Shown piece after piece: positions 36,773 to 46,011 of a stretch of DNA of 64,000 bases. The stretch's first letter is position 1. Every line of letters begins with the position of its first letter. Under the pieces are notes generated by a model, which was not told where the DNA came from, did not search any database, and saw only the letters and a list, made by a program, of their open reading frames with translations. The position numbers and the translations under genes are program-made. The DNA is from Bacteriovoracaceae bacterium (GTDB lineage: Bacteria > Bdellovibrionota > UBA1018). The stretch covers positions 105,279 through 169,278 of the forward strand of contig CANFJX010000005.1 in NCBI GenBank assembly GCA_947447665.1, given 5' to 3'.

Positions 36773-37732
36773 TCACAAGAAATGACCCGATTGAAAATCC
36801 CAAAAGGCTTGCTCCAACTCAGCCTGAGTGTTCATGACAAACGGCCCAAACTGGGCAATAGGCTCACCGATAGGTTGCCCAGATAAAAGGAGAAACCGCA
36901 GCCCTTCTGGGCCCGTGGCTCGGGCTGAGATCAGATCCCCATCATGAGCGAAGAGAACCAGGTGTCCTCGCTCAACCCTCAGCTCTTGGCCCGCAGCATC
37001 GGCACCAAAGGACCCCTGACCCTCATACACATAGGCAAAGGCCGTATGGTTTTGCGGGGCCGGTTGGCGAATCTCAGCGCCCTCTTGAAGGTCAAAATCG
37101 ACATATTGAATCGGAACTCGAGTCTCGATCACACTCACTCCGTCCCCGACAGCTCCTGCAATCACTTTAGCTCGGGCTAGACCTCCAGCGAGGACCACCT
37201 CTGGAATTTTTTTACTCGGAATCTCTTGGTAGCGAGCTTTCATCATCTTGTCGACGCGTGGTAAATTAACCCAGAGTTGAAAACCATGCATCCTACCACC
37301 CTCACGCTGAAACTTTTCCGACGGCATCTCGGAATGAATTACCCCACGACCCGCCGTCATCCACTGTACATCGCCCGGGCGAAGCACTCCGTGATTTCCC
37401 TGGGAGTCGTGGTGCTCCGCCTCACCCTCCAGTAAATAGGTGACCGTCTCAAATCCTCGATGCGGATGGTTTGGCGCGCCCTTCGCCTCGCCGGGAGGCA
37501 AAACGGCAGGCCCCATCTCATCGAGCATGAGAAATGGATCGAGATGCAACATTCCTGGCGCCGGAAAAGGGCGATGAACCAAAAACCCCTCACCCTCCAA
37601 CGTCGGATGAGCTGGAAGTACTCGATCTACGGAACGCAACGTTTGTGAAGGACTAGAAATCAGCGTGCCGCTCGAGGACTTTTGGCCTCGTAACTTTGAA
37701 ACTGCTTTTGGGGCAGAATTTTTTCTAATCAT
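36773..37732 (-). CDS. Pirin family bicupin protein
   Basis: This 319-residue protein has the pirin N-terminal cupin with LDPFLMLDEMGP, PNHPHRGFETVTYLLEGEAEHHDS and HGVLRPGDVQWMTAGRGVIHSEMP; the three His and one Glu that hold iron in pirins are all present. The C-terminal cupin has RGHLVLFAHDGD. Some pirins act as quercetinases, others as redox sensors. A basic N-terminal extension of about 35 residues precedes the cupin. Function in this organism is not known. Confidence 0.92.
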   Translation of the reverse strand: MIRKNSAPKAVSKLRGQKSSSGTLISSPSQTLRSVDRVLPAHPTLEGEGFLVHRPFPAPGMLHLDPFLMLDEMGPAVLPPGEAKGAPNHPHRGFETVTYLLEGEAEHHDSQGNHGVLRPGDVQWMTAGRGVIHSEMPSEKFQREGGRMHGFQLWVNLPRVDKMMKARYQEIPSKKIPEVVLAGGLARAKVIAGAVGDGVSVIETRVPIQYVDFDLQEGAEIRQPAPQNHTAFAYVYEGQGSFGADAAGQELRVERGHLVLFAHDGDLISARATGPEGLRFLLLSGQPIGEPIAQFGPFVMNTQAELEQAFWDFQSGHFL

Positions 37733-38051
37733 AATTAAAATAATATCTAACTAGGGCTACAACTTGCAATAGATCCATGCAAAAGGATCCGGCTGGCCCC
37801 TCTGAGGAGGAGCCAGCGGTCTATAGGTAGGCATGATTGAATTCAAGTAAATGAATTTTTTGTGATGATCGTCGTCGCCCCCGTCACATACGTTCCGCAA
37901 CACTTTCGCAACCAACGACCTTGCGGCATGCCTATGCAGTAGTCGTGCCAAACTTTATTGACAGCGAGCGAGAGACAACCGGACCGCCTCAGACCTAAAA
38001 GCGATGCCACTGCATTTTACTTTGCACGAAATACGTTTGATTTTGCAGTTC
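37733..38051. other. Intergenic region between rsmB and pirin genes
   Basis: These 319 bases contain no gene I can support. On the minus strand a 28-codon ORF (37843-37929, starting MPQGRWLRKCCGTYVTG) and the following 25-codon ORF both begin ATGCC; neither has a clear ribosome site. The region could hold the pirin promoter. Confidence 0.4.
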
Positions 38052-39368
38052 CTAGAGCCCACGATGCAGAAGGGCCGCGTAGAAACCATCACCATAGGGA
38101 GCTTGCTGGGGGCTCAGGAACCACTCGCGGTTTAAGCTGCTAGATTCGGCGCCAGATTCAGCGACAAAATTAGAAATGATCCGCTGCCCCTCATCTGCGA
38201 AAACCGAGCACACAGAGTAAACCAGAAAACCGCCAGGTTTAACGAGCTCCCAACCTTGCCTCAGTATTTTCTTTTGCTGCTGAGTGAGAGCGACCAGTTC
38301 TTGTTCTTTACGGAGCCAGCGCACATCCGGGTGTCTTCGCAAAATCCCGCTCCCGGAACAGGGAGCATCAACCCAGACGACGTCCCAAAGTCGACGCGCT
38401 CCAGCAGGGACATCCTGTGGAGCCACTTGCTCCCACGGCAAATATTCAATCTCGGGGGCAACGCGGCGAATGGTGTCTTGAAGGAGAAGCACGCGGTCCG
38501 GCCGAATCTCCGTAGCGCTCACCTGAAAGCCGCTCCAAGCTAACCCGACGGATTTACCACCAGGAGCAGCGCAGAGATCCAGAGCAGTCATGGGAGCCGT
38601 ACCTAAGACATCACGAACCGCTGCAGTCACTTCGGAAATTAACACTTGGCTTGAAATATCTTGAACGATCCACTCCCCTTCAGAAAAGCCAGCGCGTCGA
38701 GTCACACCCCCCCCTTGAGCCGGCGCAGAGACTTGAACCCAAGATCCTGGAACGGGGCCTGGCTCAACCCAGTCACCTTTCCAAGCGGGATCCCGAGACC
38801 TGATCCAGAGCCGAGGTCGTTCCAACGTGGCCTCAGCAAACGCCCTCGCCCAATCTGCACCGCGCTGATGAAGAAACTTATTCCACATCCAGGGAGGCAG
38901 GCTGGCCCAGGCCGCATTCCTTGGAACACTGGCAGCCTCAAGGGACTCACTCCCTGAACTGGGATACTTCCAGTTTCTCCACTCCTGGGCCTGGGAGGCT
39001 ATTTTTCTTAGGCAAGCGTTGGCAAACTTTGCCGGAGCCTCCCCTTCCATTTTCCTAATCTCGTCTACAGTTTCGGAGACGACTTGAGCCGCCGGGGCAC
39101 GGTCTTGCGCCACCAGTTGATAAGTAGAAAGGAGCAGAATTTTCCGAAGCCAGCCGGAGGGCTTTTTGCGAGAAGCGAGAGAGTCTAGGACCCAGTCTAA
39201 ACGCCCCTTCCACCTCAAAGTGCCAGCACAGAGATCATAAAGCCAACTCACAGCCTCTGGCTCCAGCTGAGCTGACTCAGCTGCGAGGACGTCGTCCAAC
39301 GATCGGAAGTCACTGAGAACTTGGGTCAAAACACGAACTGCCAAAGCGCGAGGGTACTTCACTGCCAT
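38052..39368 (-). CDS. rsmB: 16S rRNA cytosine-967 C5-methyltransferase
   Basis: This 438-residue protein has an N-terminal NusB-like helical domain (1-150; RALAVRVLTQVLSDFRSLDDVLA, LVAQDRAPAAQVVSETVDEIRK) and a C-terminal RsmB/Sun methyltransferase domain. The SAM motif is LDLCAAPGGKSVG and the catalytic region reads VDAPCSGSGILRRHPDVRW with the catalytic Cys in APCSGSG; a second Cys occurs in YSVCSVFADEG. It modifies C967 of 16S rRNA. I start at ATG 39368, which overlaps the end of sppA by 10 bases; the frame also opens at a TTG two codons earlier. Confidence 0.93.
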   Translation of the reverse strand: MAVKYPRALAVRVLTQVLSDFRSLDDVLAAESAQLEPEAVSWLYDLCAGTLRWKGRLDWVLDSLASRKKPSGWLRKILLLSTYQLVAQDRAPAAQVVSETVDEIRKMEGEAPAKFANACLRKIASQAQEWRNWKYPSSGSESLEAASVPRNAAWASLPPWMWNKFLHQRGADWARAFAEATLERPRLWIRSRDPAWKGDWVEPGPVPGSWVQVSAPAQGGGVTRRAGFSEGEWIVQDISSQVLISEVTAAVRDVLGTAPMTALDLCAAPGGKSVGLAWSGFQVSATEIRPDRVLLLQDTIRRVAPEIEYLPWEQVAPQDVPAGARRLWDVVWVDAPCSGSGILRRHPDVRWLRKEQELVALTQQQKKILRQGWELVKPGGFLVYSVCSVFADEGQRIISNFVAESGAESSSLNREWFLSPQQAPYGDGFYAALLHRGL

Positions 39369-40363
39369 AACCAATACATTCCGGGCTCAAGAGTCAGCGG
39401 GCGCGGTTCAGCGTGAGCACCTCCCTGAAGGGCGTTTTCCACCCAATGAAAAACTTGAGACAATCCATCACTCGGAGAGCGGCTTGACTCAGAAGCCTCA
39501 TCATCCCAGCTCGGGTCCTCGAAAACAAAATCCCAAAGGGATCGCCTTTTCTTCTCTGGATAGATCACCGTCGGCTTGCCTTTGATCTGAGCGAGGGACC
39601 CAGCCTCAGCGATGGCATCTTGCAGGGTGCCAAGCTCATCCACCAAGTGGAGCGCCTTAGCCTGCTGACCTGAAAAAATCCGACCATCAGCAACGGCTGA
39701 TACCTTCTCCAGAGAAAGGTCTCGGCCCGTCGAGACAGCCTTTTTAAACTGCATCAGAACATCATCCAGCATCGCCTGCAAAAGAGCTCGCTCATCCAGG
39801 GTCATCTCCCGGTAATCAGCGCCCGCATCCTTATACTTGCCCGTCTTAATCGAGTACCGATGAACCTTGGCCCACTCATAGAGCTTTTGAAGATTGGCAA
39901 AAGGCATAATTACACCAATCGATCCGGTCAAAGTACCCGGATTGGCGTAAACCTTCTTAGCTCCGCAAGCGATATAATAAGCGCCACTCGCAGCCACGGA
40001 TCCCATCGAGGCAATGAGTGGTTTCTTAAAGTGACGAACCGCCTCGTAAATCTCTTGAGAAGGAGCGACGGAACCCCCTGGAGAATTGAGACGCAAAACC
40101 ACCGCCTTGATTCGATCGTCATCTTCAAATCGCTGAAGGCGGGTCACGATTTTTTTGGAATCCATGATCACCCCAGAGACCTCAATGACTCCGACTCCTG
40201 CCCCCCCTCTGAGAAAGGAAGTCGCCACGGAAGGGTGTGCGCCCCCACCTGCCCCTTTAAAGGCAACAAAAACTCCAGAGAGCACCAGGAAAATCAAGAA
40301 GAACCCCCCGGAGAGGAGCAAAATGAAAACTAGTGGATTCATGGATGATTTATTTTCGCTCAT
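39359..40363 (-). CDS. sppA: Signal peptide peptidase SppA (short form)
   Basis: This 334-residue membrane-bound peptidase has an N-terminal anchor (LVFILLLSGGFFLIFLVLSG) and one S49 domain. The catalytic Ser lies in ASMGSVAASGAYYIACG and the Lys in RYSIKTGKYKDAG; LNSPGGSVAPSQEI forms the strand before it. It degrades signal peptides left in the membrane. The single-domain form is typical outside enterobacteria. I start at ATG 40363; an upstream GTG is less likely. It lies downstream of the rpsA terminator and so needs its own promoter. Confidence 0.92.
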   Translation of the reverse strand: MSENKSSMNPLVFILLLSGGFFLIFLVLSGVFVAFKGAGGGAHPSVATSFLRGGAGVGVIEVSGVIMDSKKIVTRLQRFEDDDRIKAVVLRLNSPGGSVAPSQEIYEAVRHFKKPLIASMGSVAASGAYYIACGAKKVYANPGTLTGSIGVIMPFANLQKLYEWAKVHRYSIKTGKYKDAGADYREMTLDERALLQAMLDDVLMQFKKAVSTGRDLSLEKVSAVADGRIFSGQQAKALHLVDELGTLQDAIAEAGSLAQIKGKPTVIYPEKKRRSLWDFVFEDPSWDDEASESSRSPSDGLSQVFHWVENALQGGAHAEPRPLTLEPGMYWLWQ

Positions 40364-40460
40364 GATCTTTTTGTCCCTCACGGTTAACACCGTATCCTTC
40401 TATGTAACTAAGGACGGTTTTGATGTCGAGTTTTCCTGACCTGTTTCTTACTTCAGGAAT

Positions 40461-40505
40461 AAAAAAAGGCGCCGCTCCCCATTTCTGGAGGACGACGCCT
40501 TTTCA
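40461..40505 (-). terminator. Intrinsic terminator of rpsA
   Basis: On the minus strand AAAAGGCGTCGTCC and GGAGCGGCGCCTTTTTTTA form a long stem with a short loop (about 40463-40503) followed by T residues. It lies about 30 bases past the rpsA stop. Confidence 0.85.
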
Positions 40506-40531
40506 GTGATCAAACACTGAGAGAGTAAGAA

Positions 40532-42349
40532 TTACTCTTCGTCTTTTCCGGTCTTAAGAACTGCCTTGAGCTTCTCACCCAAGATATCTCCCATGGAGGT
40601 CTTTTTGGAACGTTCGCCAACATACTGGTCGTAGTTAGCGCGCTCCTCAGTTCGTCCCAATTGCTTGATGGACAATCCGATGCGGCGCTCTTTCGGTTCA
40701 ATCGAAAGAATTTCTGCACGGACTTTGTCATCAGGCTTGAGGATATCCGAAGGTTTCTCGATTCGGTGATCAGCGATTTCACTCACGTAGATCAACCCTT
40801 CGATACCTTCTTCTAACTCAACAAACGCACCGAAGTCGGTGAGCTTGGTGATCAAACCGTCAACGGCCTGGCCGACGCGGTAACGAGACTTGATATTTTC
40901 CCAAGGATCACGCTCAAGCTGCTTGATACCAAGAGAGAACTTCTCTGCTGCCTTATCGATACCCAAAACGACTGCTCGGACGGGATCACCCTTCTTGAAC
41001 TTTTCAGAAGGATGCGCAAACTTCTTGGTCCAGGCCACATCGCTGACGTGAACGAGGCCGTCGATGCCCATTCCGATGTCTACGAAGACACCGAAATCGG
41101 TCACAGACTTCACTTCGCCTTCAACAATGGTTCCTACTGGGAACTTCACTTCTAAAGCATCCCATGGATTTTCTTGAAGCTGCTTCAAGCCTAAGCTGAT
41201 GCGCTTATTCTTAGAGTCGACTTCGAGAACTTTGCACTCGACTTCATCACCCACGTTAATGAGCTTGGAAGGGTGCTTGACTCGTTCGGTCCAAGACATT
41301 TCAGACACGTGAATGAGGCCTTCGATTCCGTCTTCCAATTCCACAAACGCGCCGTAGTCTTTCAGGCTGACAATCTTGCCCTTGACCTTAACGCCGACTG
41401 GGAATTTGAATTCTGCATCATCCCAAGGATTCGGAGAAACCTGTTTCAATCCGAGAGAAACACGTTCCTTCTCGCGATCGTACTTCAGGATCTTAACCTT
41501 GATTTCGTCACTCACTGCAAAAAGCTCACTTGGGTGCTTGATTCTGCCCCAAGACATATCGGTGATATGAAGCAATCCGTCCATACCGCCGAGATCAATG
41601 AATGCACCGTACTCGGTGATGTTCTTGACGGTCCCGGTGACAATCGCGCCTTCTTGCAAGTTAGCCAAAGTTTCGGCCCTTTGCATTTCTCGCTCTTGTG
41701 CGACCACTGCTCGACGAGAAAGAACGATATTACCGCGCTTCTTGTTAAACTTGATGATCTTGAACTTGAGTTTTTTGCCCAAGAATTTGTCGAGATTCTT
41801 AACTGGCTTGGTGTCGATTTGACTGCCTGGCAAAAATGCCTTGACGCCGATATCGACCGAGAGACCACCCTTCACCTTCGCGATGACGGTTCCTTCGACC
41901 AGCTGATCTTTTTCGCAAGCCTGAGAGATTTCATCCCAAGCGCGGATGATTTCGGCCTTGTCCTTGGACAAGAGCATGAAACCATTTTCCATTTCCATCC
42001 GTTCCAAGTACACGCTGACAATATCGCCTACTGCGACATGGGCAACACCGTGTGCATCTTTGAATTCTTGGATCGGAACTAAACCTTCACATTTATAACC
42101 GATATCAACAGTGACGTACTCGCCTCCGACGGAAACAACGGTTCCATCGACGACTTCGCCTTCTTTGATTTCCTGTTGTCTTTGGGAAGCTTCAAAAAGC
42201 TCTGCAAAATTTTCTTCTTCGTCTTCAAAATTTTCAGAAGTTTCTTCGGAAGCTGTCTCAGACGAAAACTCGTCCATCCAGCTTTGATTTTTCGGGAGAG
42301 GCTGAAGTCTTTTGGAGGCCTCTTCTCCAGTGGTTTGCTTACCTACCAT
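40532..42349 (-). CDS. rpsA: Ribosomal protein S1
   Basis: This 605-residue protein has six S1 RNA-binding repeats, starting near residues 65, 150, 233, 320, 407 and 494. Repeats 3-6 share the classic wording, for example GTVKNITEYGAFIDLGGMDG and GLIHVSEMSWTERVKHPSKL. Six repeats is the full proteobacterial form. An acidic N-terminal extension of about 55 residues (SSETASEETSENFEDEEENF) precedes the first repeat. It helps load mRNA on the 30S subunit. Transcription starts at a strong promoter upstream (42462-42490), leaving a leader of about 105 bases. Confidence 0.97.
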   Translation of the reverse strand: MVGKQTTGEEASKRLQPLPKNQSWMDEFSSETASEETSENFEDEEENFAELFEASQRQQEIKEGEVVDGTVVSVGGEYVTVDIGYKCEGLVPIQEFKDAHGVAHVAVGDIVSVYLERMEMENGFMLLSKDKAEIIRAWDEISQACEKDQLVEGTVIAKVKGGLSVDIGVKAFLPGSQIDTKPVKNLDKFLGKKLKFKIIKFNKKRGNIVLSRRAVVAQEREMQRAETLANLQEGAIVTGTVKNITEYGAFIDLGGMDGLLHITDMSWGRIKHPSELFAVSDEIKVKILKYDREKERVSLGLKQVSPNPWDDAEFKFPVGVKVKGKIVSLKDYGAFVELEDGIEGLIHVSEMSWTERVKHPSKLINVGDEVECKVLEVDSKNKRISLGLKQLQENPWDALEVKFPVGTIVEGEVKSVTDFGVFVDIGMGIDGLVHVSDVAWTKKFAHPSEKFKKGDPVRAVVLGIDKAAEKFSLGIKQLERDPWENIKSRYRVGQAVDGLITKLTDFGAFVELEEGIEGLIYVSEIADHRIEKPSDILKPDDKVRAEILSIEPKERRIGLSIKQLGRTEERANYDQYVGERSKKTSMGDILGEKLKAVLKTGKDEE

Positions 42350-42461
42350 AAATGATTATTTGGCCTTTCTATCGAACTGGGGGCACTCAGCATCGCAAAG
42401 CGACGCAGACGAATGCTCACCCAACGGAATCCGAGTGTACGGCAATCCGATTTCGCTCATA

Positions 42462-42490
42462 TGTATAAAGAGATCACACGTCTTTGTCAA
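42462..42490 (-). promoter_or_regulatory. Sigma70-type promoter of rpsA
   Basis: On the minus strand a perfect -35 TTGACA (42490-42485) is followed by 17 bases and TATACA (42467-42462) as -10, four of six matching. The start point would be near 42455, giving about a 105-base leader before the rpsA ATG at 42349. Confidence 0.8.
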
Positions 42491-42538
42491 AGAGAAACCC
42501 GAACAAGACACTCAGGCAGCAGCCCCCGATTTGGTGCA

Positions 42539-43810
42539 TTAAGCTGGCTCGGTCAGCGAGGCCCGCCTGCGGCGCAAAACCAGCTCGTATAAACTCATTG
42601 TATTGACTAACCGCTTCTTGCGATCAAACCAGGTTTGGACATGCAGCCGAGCCTTATGCCCCATACGCACCCGCACGTCTGGATGATCCAAGAAGAACCT
42701 AAGTTGCCGCTGCAAGTCAAACGCGTCATCAGGGCGAACCAGAAGACCGCACTCCTCATCACCTACGATTTCTTGGGCACTGCCTCCTCGCGAGATCACA
42801 ACAGGGCACTGCATGGCCATGGCCTCGATAGCGACTAATCCAAAGGCTTCCTGCCGCGATGGCATCACAACTACATCTAAGGCACTCATCACCTGGGGGA
42901 TATTGTCCTGATAGCCAGTGAAGAGAACCGAATGGCCGAGCCGAAACTGATCGACCATGTCTCTGAGCTCACTGAGATGGTTCGACTCAGCCCCTCGAGT
43001 CTCCTCGCCGATGATCACAAACTTCAGCTTAGATCGCCCTTCCCAGTCCTTGATGAGTCCCGCGGCTGCCTTGATAAAAGTGGCCTGACCCTTAGCTGGA
43101 TCAATGCGACCGACGAGCCCAATCAATTGAGTGTCCGGCTCCACCCCCCAAAGGCGCCTCTGAAGCAGGGGATCTACGCGGGCGGGATCAAATCTTTCAA
43201 AATCAACTCCCAGGCGGATGACTTTGACTTTTTTCTCTCGGATCGAATGGGTTTCTAATAGGTTCCCTCGGATCGCTTCACTCACGACTACCAAGGCGTC
43301 GACGCGACTATAAAGAGTGCGGTGAATGAAGTCCTTCTTATTGTGGCTATTCATCATGTGTCGGCTGGCAATCAAACCGACTGAAGGATGATTCCACAAC
43401 CAGGGAACCAGGGAGCCCAAAAGAGTAGTTTGGTGAGTGTGAACCAAGTGAACGCCTTGATCAACAGCCTTGATCAACTCACCCCGCAATTTCAAGTCAC
43501 AGAAATTTCGAGGGACGAAACTGAGCGGAATCACTTCTATCTTAGGATGTGCTATAATTTTTTGGTGTAGCGGGGAATTCTCAAAGCACAAAAATTTGAC
43601 CGAGACTCCTAAGCCAGCAACATCGATCGCATCACTGACCGCGACTTGCTCCAGCCCTCCCCAAGACTGAGACAAACAGACGACCAGGACGGAACCACGG
43701 CGTGCTAACGGAAACTCACCTAAGCCCAGAGGAGATCTCCTTCCAAACGGCTTCAGGGGAAATCCCTGAAAGGCACTCCAACTTTTGTCCTGCGACCCTA
43801 AGGCACTCAT
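42539..43810 (-). CDS. Family 4-type glycosyltransferase (GT-B)
   Basis: This is a glycosyltransferase of the GT1/GT4 kind: an N-terminal strand VLVVCLSQSWGGLEQVA, VHLVHTHQTTLLG, then LIGLVGRIDPAKGQATFIKA and the donor-binding VVMPSRQEAFGLVAIEAMAMQCPVV. It probably adds a sugar to lipopolysaccharide or a glycolipid. The only ATG/GTG start that keeps the first strand (43810) overlaps the upstream heptosyltransferase gene by 95 bases. A CTG at 43729 sits seven bases after AAGGAG and would give a start MGLGEFPL; a TTG further on would cut off the first strand. Start uncertain. Confidence 0.88.
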   Translation of the reverse strand: MSALGSQDKSWSAFQGFPLKPFGRRSPLGLGEFPLARRGSVLVVCLSQSWGGLEQVAVSDAIDVAGLGVSVKFLCFENSPLHQKIIAHPKIEVIPLSFVPRNFCDLKLRGELIKAVDQGVHLVHTHQTTLLGSLVPWLWNHPSVGLIASRHMMNSHNKKDFIHRTLYSRVDALVVVSEAIRGNLLETHSIREKKVKVIRLGVDFERFDPARVDPLLQRRLWGVEPDTQLIGLVGRIDPAKGQATFIKAAAGLIKDWEGRSKLKFVIIGEETRGAESNHLSELRDMVDQFRLGHSVLFTGYQDNIPQVMSALDVVVMPSRQEAFGLVAIEAMAMQCPVVISRGGSAQEIVGDEECGLLVRPDDAFDLQRQLRFFLDHPDVRVRMGHKARLHVQTWFDRKKRLVNTMSLYELVLRRRRASLTEPA

Positions 43811-44816
43811 TGCGCTCGCAAGGCCAACACTCCGTTGGATTGACCGTCAACCTCACCGAGCCCGGTCCGATGGGTCGAGTTTTCTGGACTCGCCCCGCAC
43901 CCCAAACCACCTGAATCTGGGAGCCACAAAGAGAGGCCAAGTGAGCCAGACCCGAATCATTACAGACGGAAAATTGAGCCCGCCTAAAAATTTTCCAATA
44001 CGACGAGGCAACGCCCCGATGAGTCCAATCCTCCAAGCGAAGCGAGGAATCTTGGGACAATCGTTGGGCTAGGGGCGACTCGAGACTCCCACCAACGATC
44101 AAGCCCTTGTAGGAAGTTTCCTGCGAAACTTTTCTTGCCAAACCGACCCAGGCGGCTTCTGACCACTTTCGAGACTCAGCCATAGAGCCCGGAGCTAGAA
44201 CCCAATACTTCTCAATCGGCGGATCGATCGGCACCACTTCTGGCCAAGCTGCTGCGGGGTCAAACTCGGAGAGAACGCCGGGAATTCCATCATCGAGTGG
44301 ATTTTCAGGGGGCACCCCCCAAAAGTCTCTCACGGATCCAGGATTTGGAATCTCACGAGAGAGGAGCTGGACATACTCTTCTGAACGATGCAACGACTCC
44401 AGATTGCGGCCCTCTAAGCCTTCATTTAATAAAAACCCTCGCCCATCCGCATGATATCCTCTTCGCTTAGAGACCCGCGCTCGAGCCAAAATCCAAGCCG
44501 AGGAAAAAGATTGAGGGAGGCAAATGCCCAAATCAAAGGGCCCGTATTTACGCAACGTGCGCGCCGAGGACTCCCACGCTCGAAACTTGGACCAGAGGTC
44601 GTTGCCCTCAGGCTGGGTCAGCGGAATCACCCGATCCACCCAGTTCTTGAATTGGATCGACTGTACCCACGGCACACAAGAGACAGTAATTTCTGCATGA
44701 GGATAGGCCTGCCGGAGAAAATAAAAAAACGGAAGAGCCAGAAGCTGATCGCCGATCCAGTTCGGAGCGCGTACGAGTATTTTCTTGGCCAATGCTTTTT
44801 TGGCTCGGATGGTCAT
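43716..44816 (-). CDS. ADP-heptose:LPS heptosyltransferase-like (family 9 glycosyltransferase)
   Basis: This 366-residue GT9 enzyme starts KILVRAPNWIGDQLLALPFFYFLR, the family's opening, and has LAPGSMAESRKWSEAAWVGLA and the donor-side FSVCNDSGLAHLASLCGSQIQVVWGAG. Such enzymes add heptose to the LPS core. The C-terminal Cys-rich segment CWPCERNECLRVAGQKLECLSGI also matches GT9 proteins, where it follows the donor site. It overlaps the next glycosyltransferase as described there. The exact acceptor (heptose I or II) is not defined. Confidence 0.9.
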   Translation of the reverse strand: MTIRAKKALAKKILVRAPNWIGDQLLALPFFYFLRQAYPHAEITVSCVPWVQSIQFKNWVDRVIPLTQPEGNDLWSKFRAWESSARTLRKYGPFDLGICLPQSFSSAWILARARVSKRRGYHADGRGFLLNEGLEGRNLESLHRSEEYVQLLSREIPNPGSVRDFWGVPPENPLDDGIPGVLSEFDPAAAWPEVVPIDPPIEKYWVLAPGSMAESRKWSEAAWVGLARKVSQETSYKGLIVGGSLESPLAQRLSQDSSLRLEDWTHRGVASSYWKIFRRAQFSVCNDSGLAHLASLCGSQIQVVWGAGRVQKTRPIGPGSVRLTVNPTECWPCERNECLRVAGQKLECLSGISPEAVWKEISSGLR

Positions 44817-44903
44817 GATCTCGGAAGTTTAAGGCAGTTTTTCTATGAAGTACAGAGAGATTGATGGAGTTCGATAGGTAGTGATTCGGAGCTCTTCATC
44901 GCA

Positions 44904-45935
44904 TTACCGTGCCGGACCCGACCCCGGCTCAATCTTTCTCAGCTCAGCCGCGACTGTGCCTAAACGAACTCGGGCTTCCATGCGAACCGGAAAGCGCCGG
45001 GCATCGTCCGTGTACCAGATAAAGCTGTCTCCGTTTTTCTTCAACACTCCCTCATACTTGGTCTCGGGGCGAACCACGATGGCAGTACCATCACCTAAGG
45101 GCGAACGAATTTTTTCCCTTCTCAAAACGGTGCAAATGATTTCAGAGGACTTCCCTTCAGACACCATCGGAAAACTCACCACCGAGTCAGGCTCTAACGG
45201 TACCGTCCTCAAATAAAAAAGTGCTGATAAACTATCCTGAGAAAATGGAGGAGCGTCCTTCGTCTCTTTCACTTCTCTTTTGCTATGATCGGGATACTCC
45301 CAACGACTCCAATAAAAAGTCTGTCTCTTCTCCGAGTCATAAAGCTCGATGGAGTCCCTTTGCTGTTTTTTCTCATCCAAAACTAAATGAAACCGATGAG
45401 AAAAGTCGCCCTCGTAATCCATAAATGACTCAACAGTGTCATTCAGACGATAGACCAAACTAAAGAGCGAGGCACTCGTGGCATGCCCAAAAAAATGAAA
45501 TACTTTTCTACCATTGATCATTTTAAACGGCAGCACCTCAAGCTCGACTTCCCCTGCAGCGATGCCGAGATAGGTAATTGTATAGGTCAATTTTTCGCCG
45601 ACCCAAATCGGGTCCACGCCAGAGCGTCGATTCGGGAAGGAAAAAGATGGGGAGGCAGAGGCCGATCCACGAGCAAGATTATTTTGAGAACCCTTATTTT
45701 TTTGAGCGCGAAGTTTTTTAGCTCTAGCTTTTTTACTGCTCCCATTCGCAGTTGCATCAATTAAGGATACCCCTCCCTTGGAGCCCTCTTCTTTGATGTC
45801 AAACTGTTCTCGCATGTTCTTGGGCAATTCAGAGGCAAGGTCAGAGGAGAGCGAACGCGGCTTCACGTAGGTACTCGCACAGCTCAAAAAAAGAGCGAAC
45901 AGAATGAATACGACGAGCCGCTGAGCCAATATCAT
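44904..45935 (-). CDS. DUF3108 lipoprotein
   Basis: This 343-residue protein begins with a lipoprotein signal: hydrophobic LVVFILFALF then lipobox LSCAS. The mature part has a basic, Ser/Lys-rich stretch (KKARAKKLRAQKNKGSQNN) and then a DUF3108 domain (about 110-335; VGEKLTYTITYLGIAAGEVELEV ... FYLRTVPLEPDSVVSFPMV). DUF3108 proteins are periplasmic or outer-membrane-attached with unknown function, often next to LPS genes, as here. I start at ATG 45935; the longer frame begins at a TTG. Confidence 0.85.
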   Translation of the reverse strand: MILAQRLVVFILFALFLSCASTYVKPRSLSSDLASELPKNMREQFDIKEEGSKGGVSLIDATANGSSKKARAKKLRAQKNKGSQNNLARGSASASPSFSFPNRRSGVDPIWVGEKLTYTITYLGIAAGEVELEVLPFKMINGRKVFHFFGHATSASLFSLVYRLNDTVESFMDYEGDFSHRFHLVLDEKKQQRDSIELYDSEKRQTFYWSRWEYPDHSKREVKETKDAPPFSQDSLSALFYLRTVPLEPDSVVSFPMVSEGKSSEIICTVLRREKIRSPLGDGTAIVVRPETKYEGVLKKNGDSFIWYTDDARRFPVRMEARVRLGTVAAELRKIEPGSGPAR

Positions 45936-46011
45936 AGACTTGAGTTTAAGCAATGGGATTAGAAATTCCAAATTTAATCGACTTTATAGAGTACTCTCTC
46001 AGTTAAGTACG

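Noticed and set aside
41273..42082. 269-residue plus-strand open frame inside rpsA
   Set aside because: It is the antisense of the S1 repeats; the S1 frame is unambiguous.
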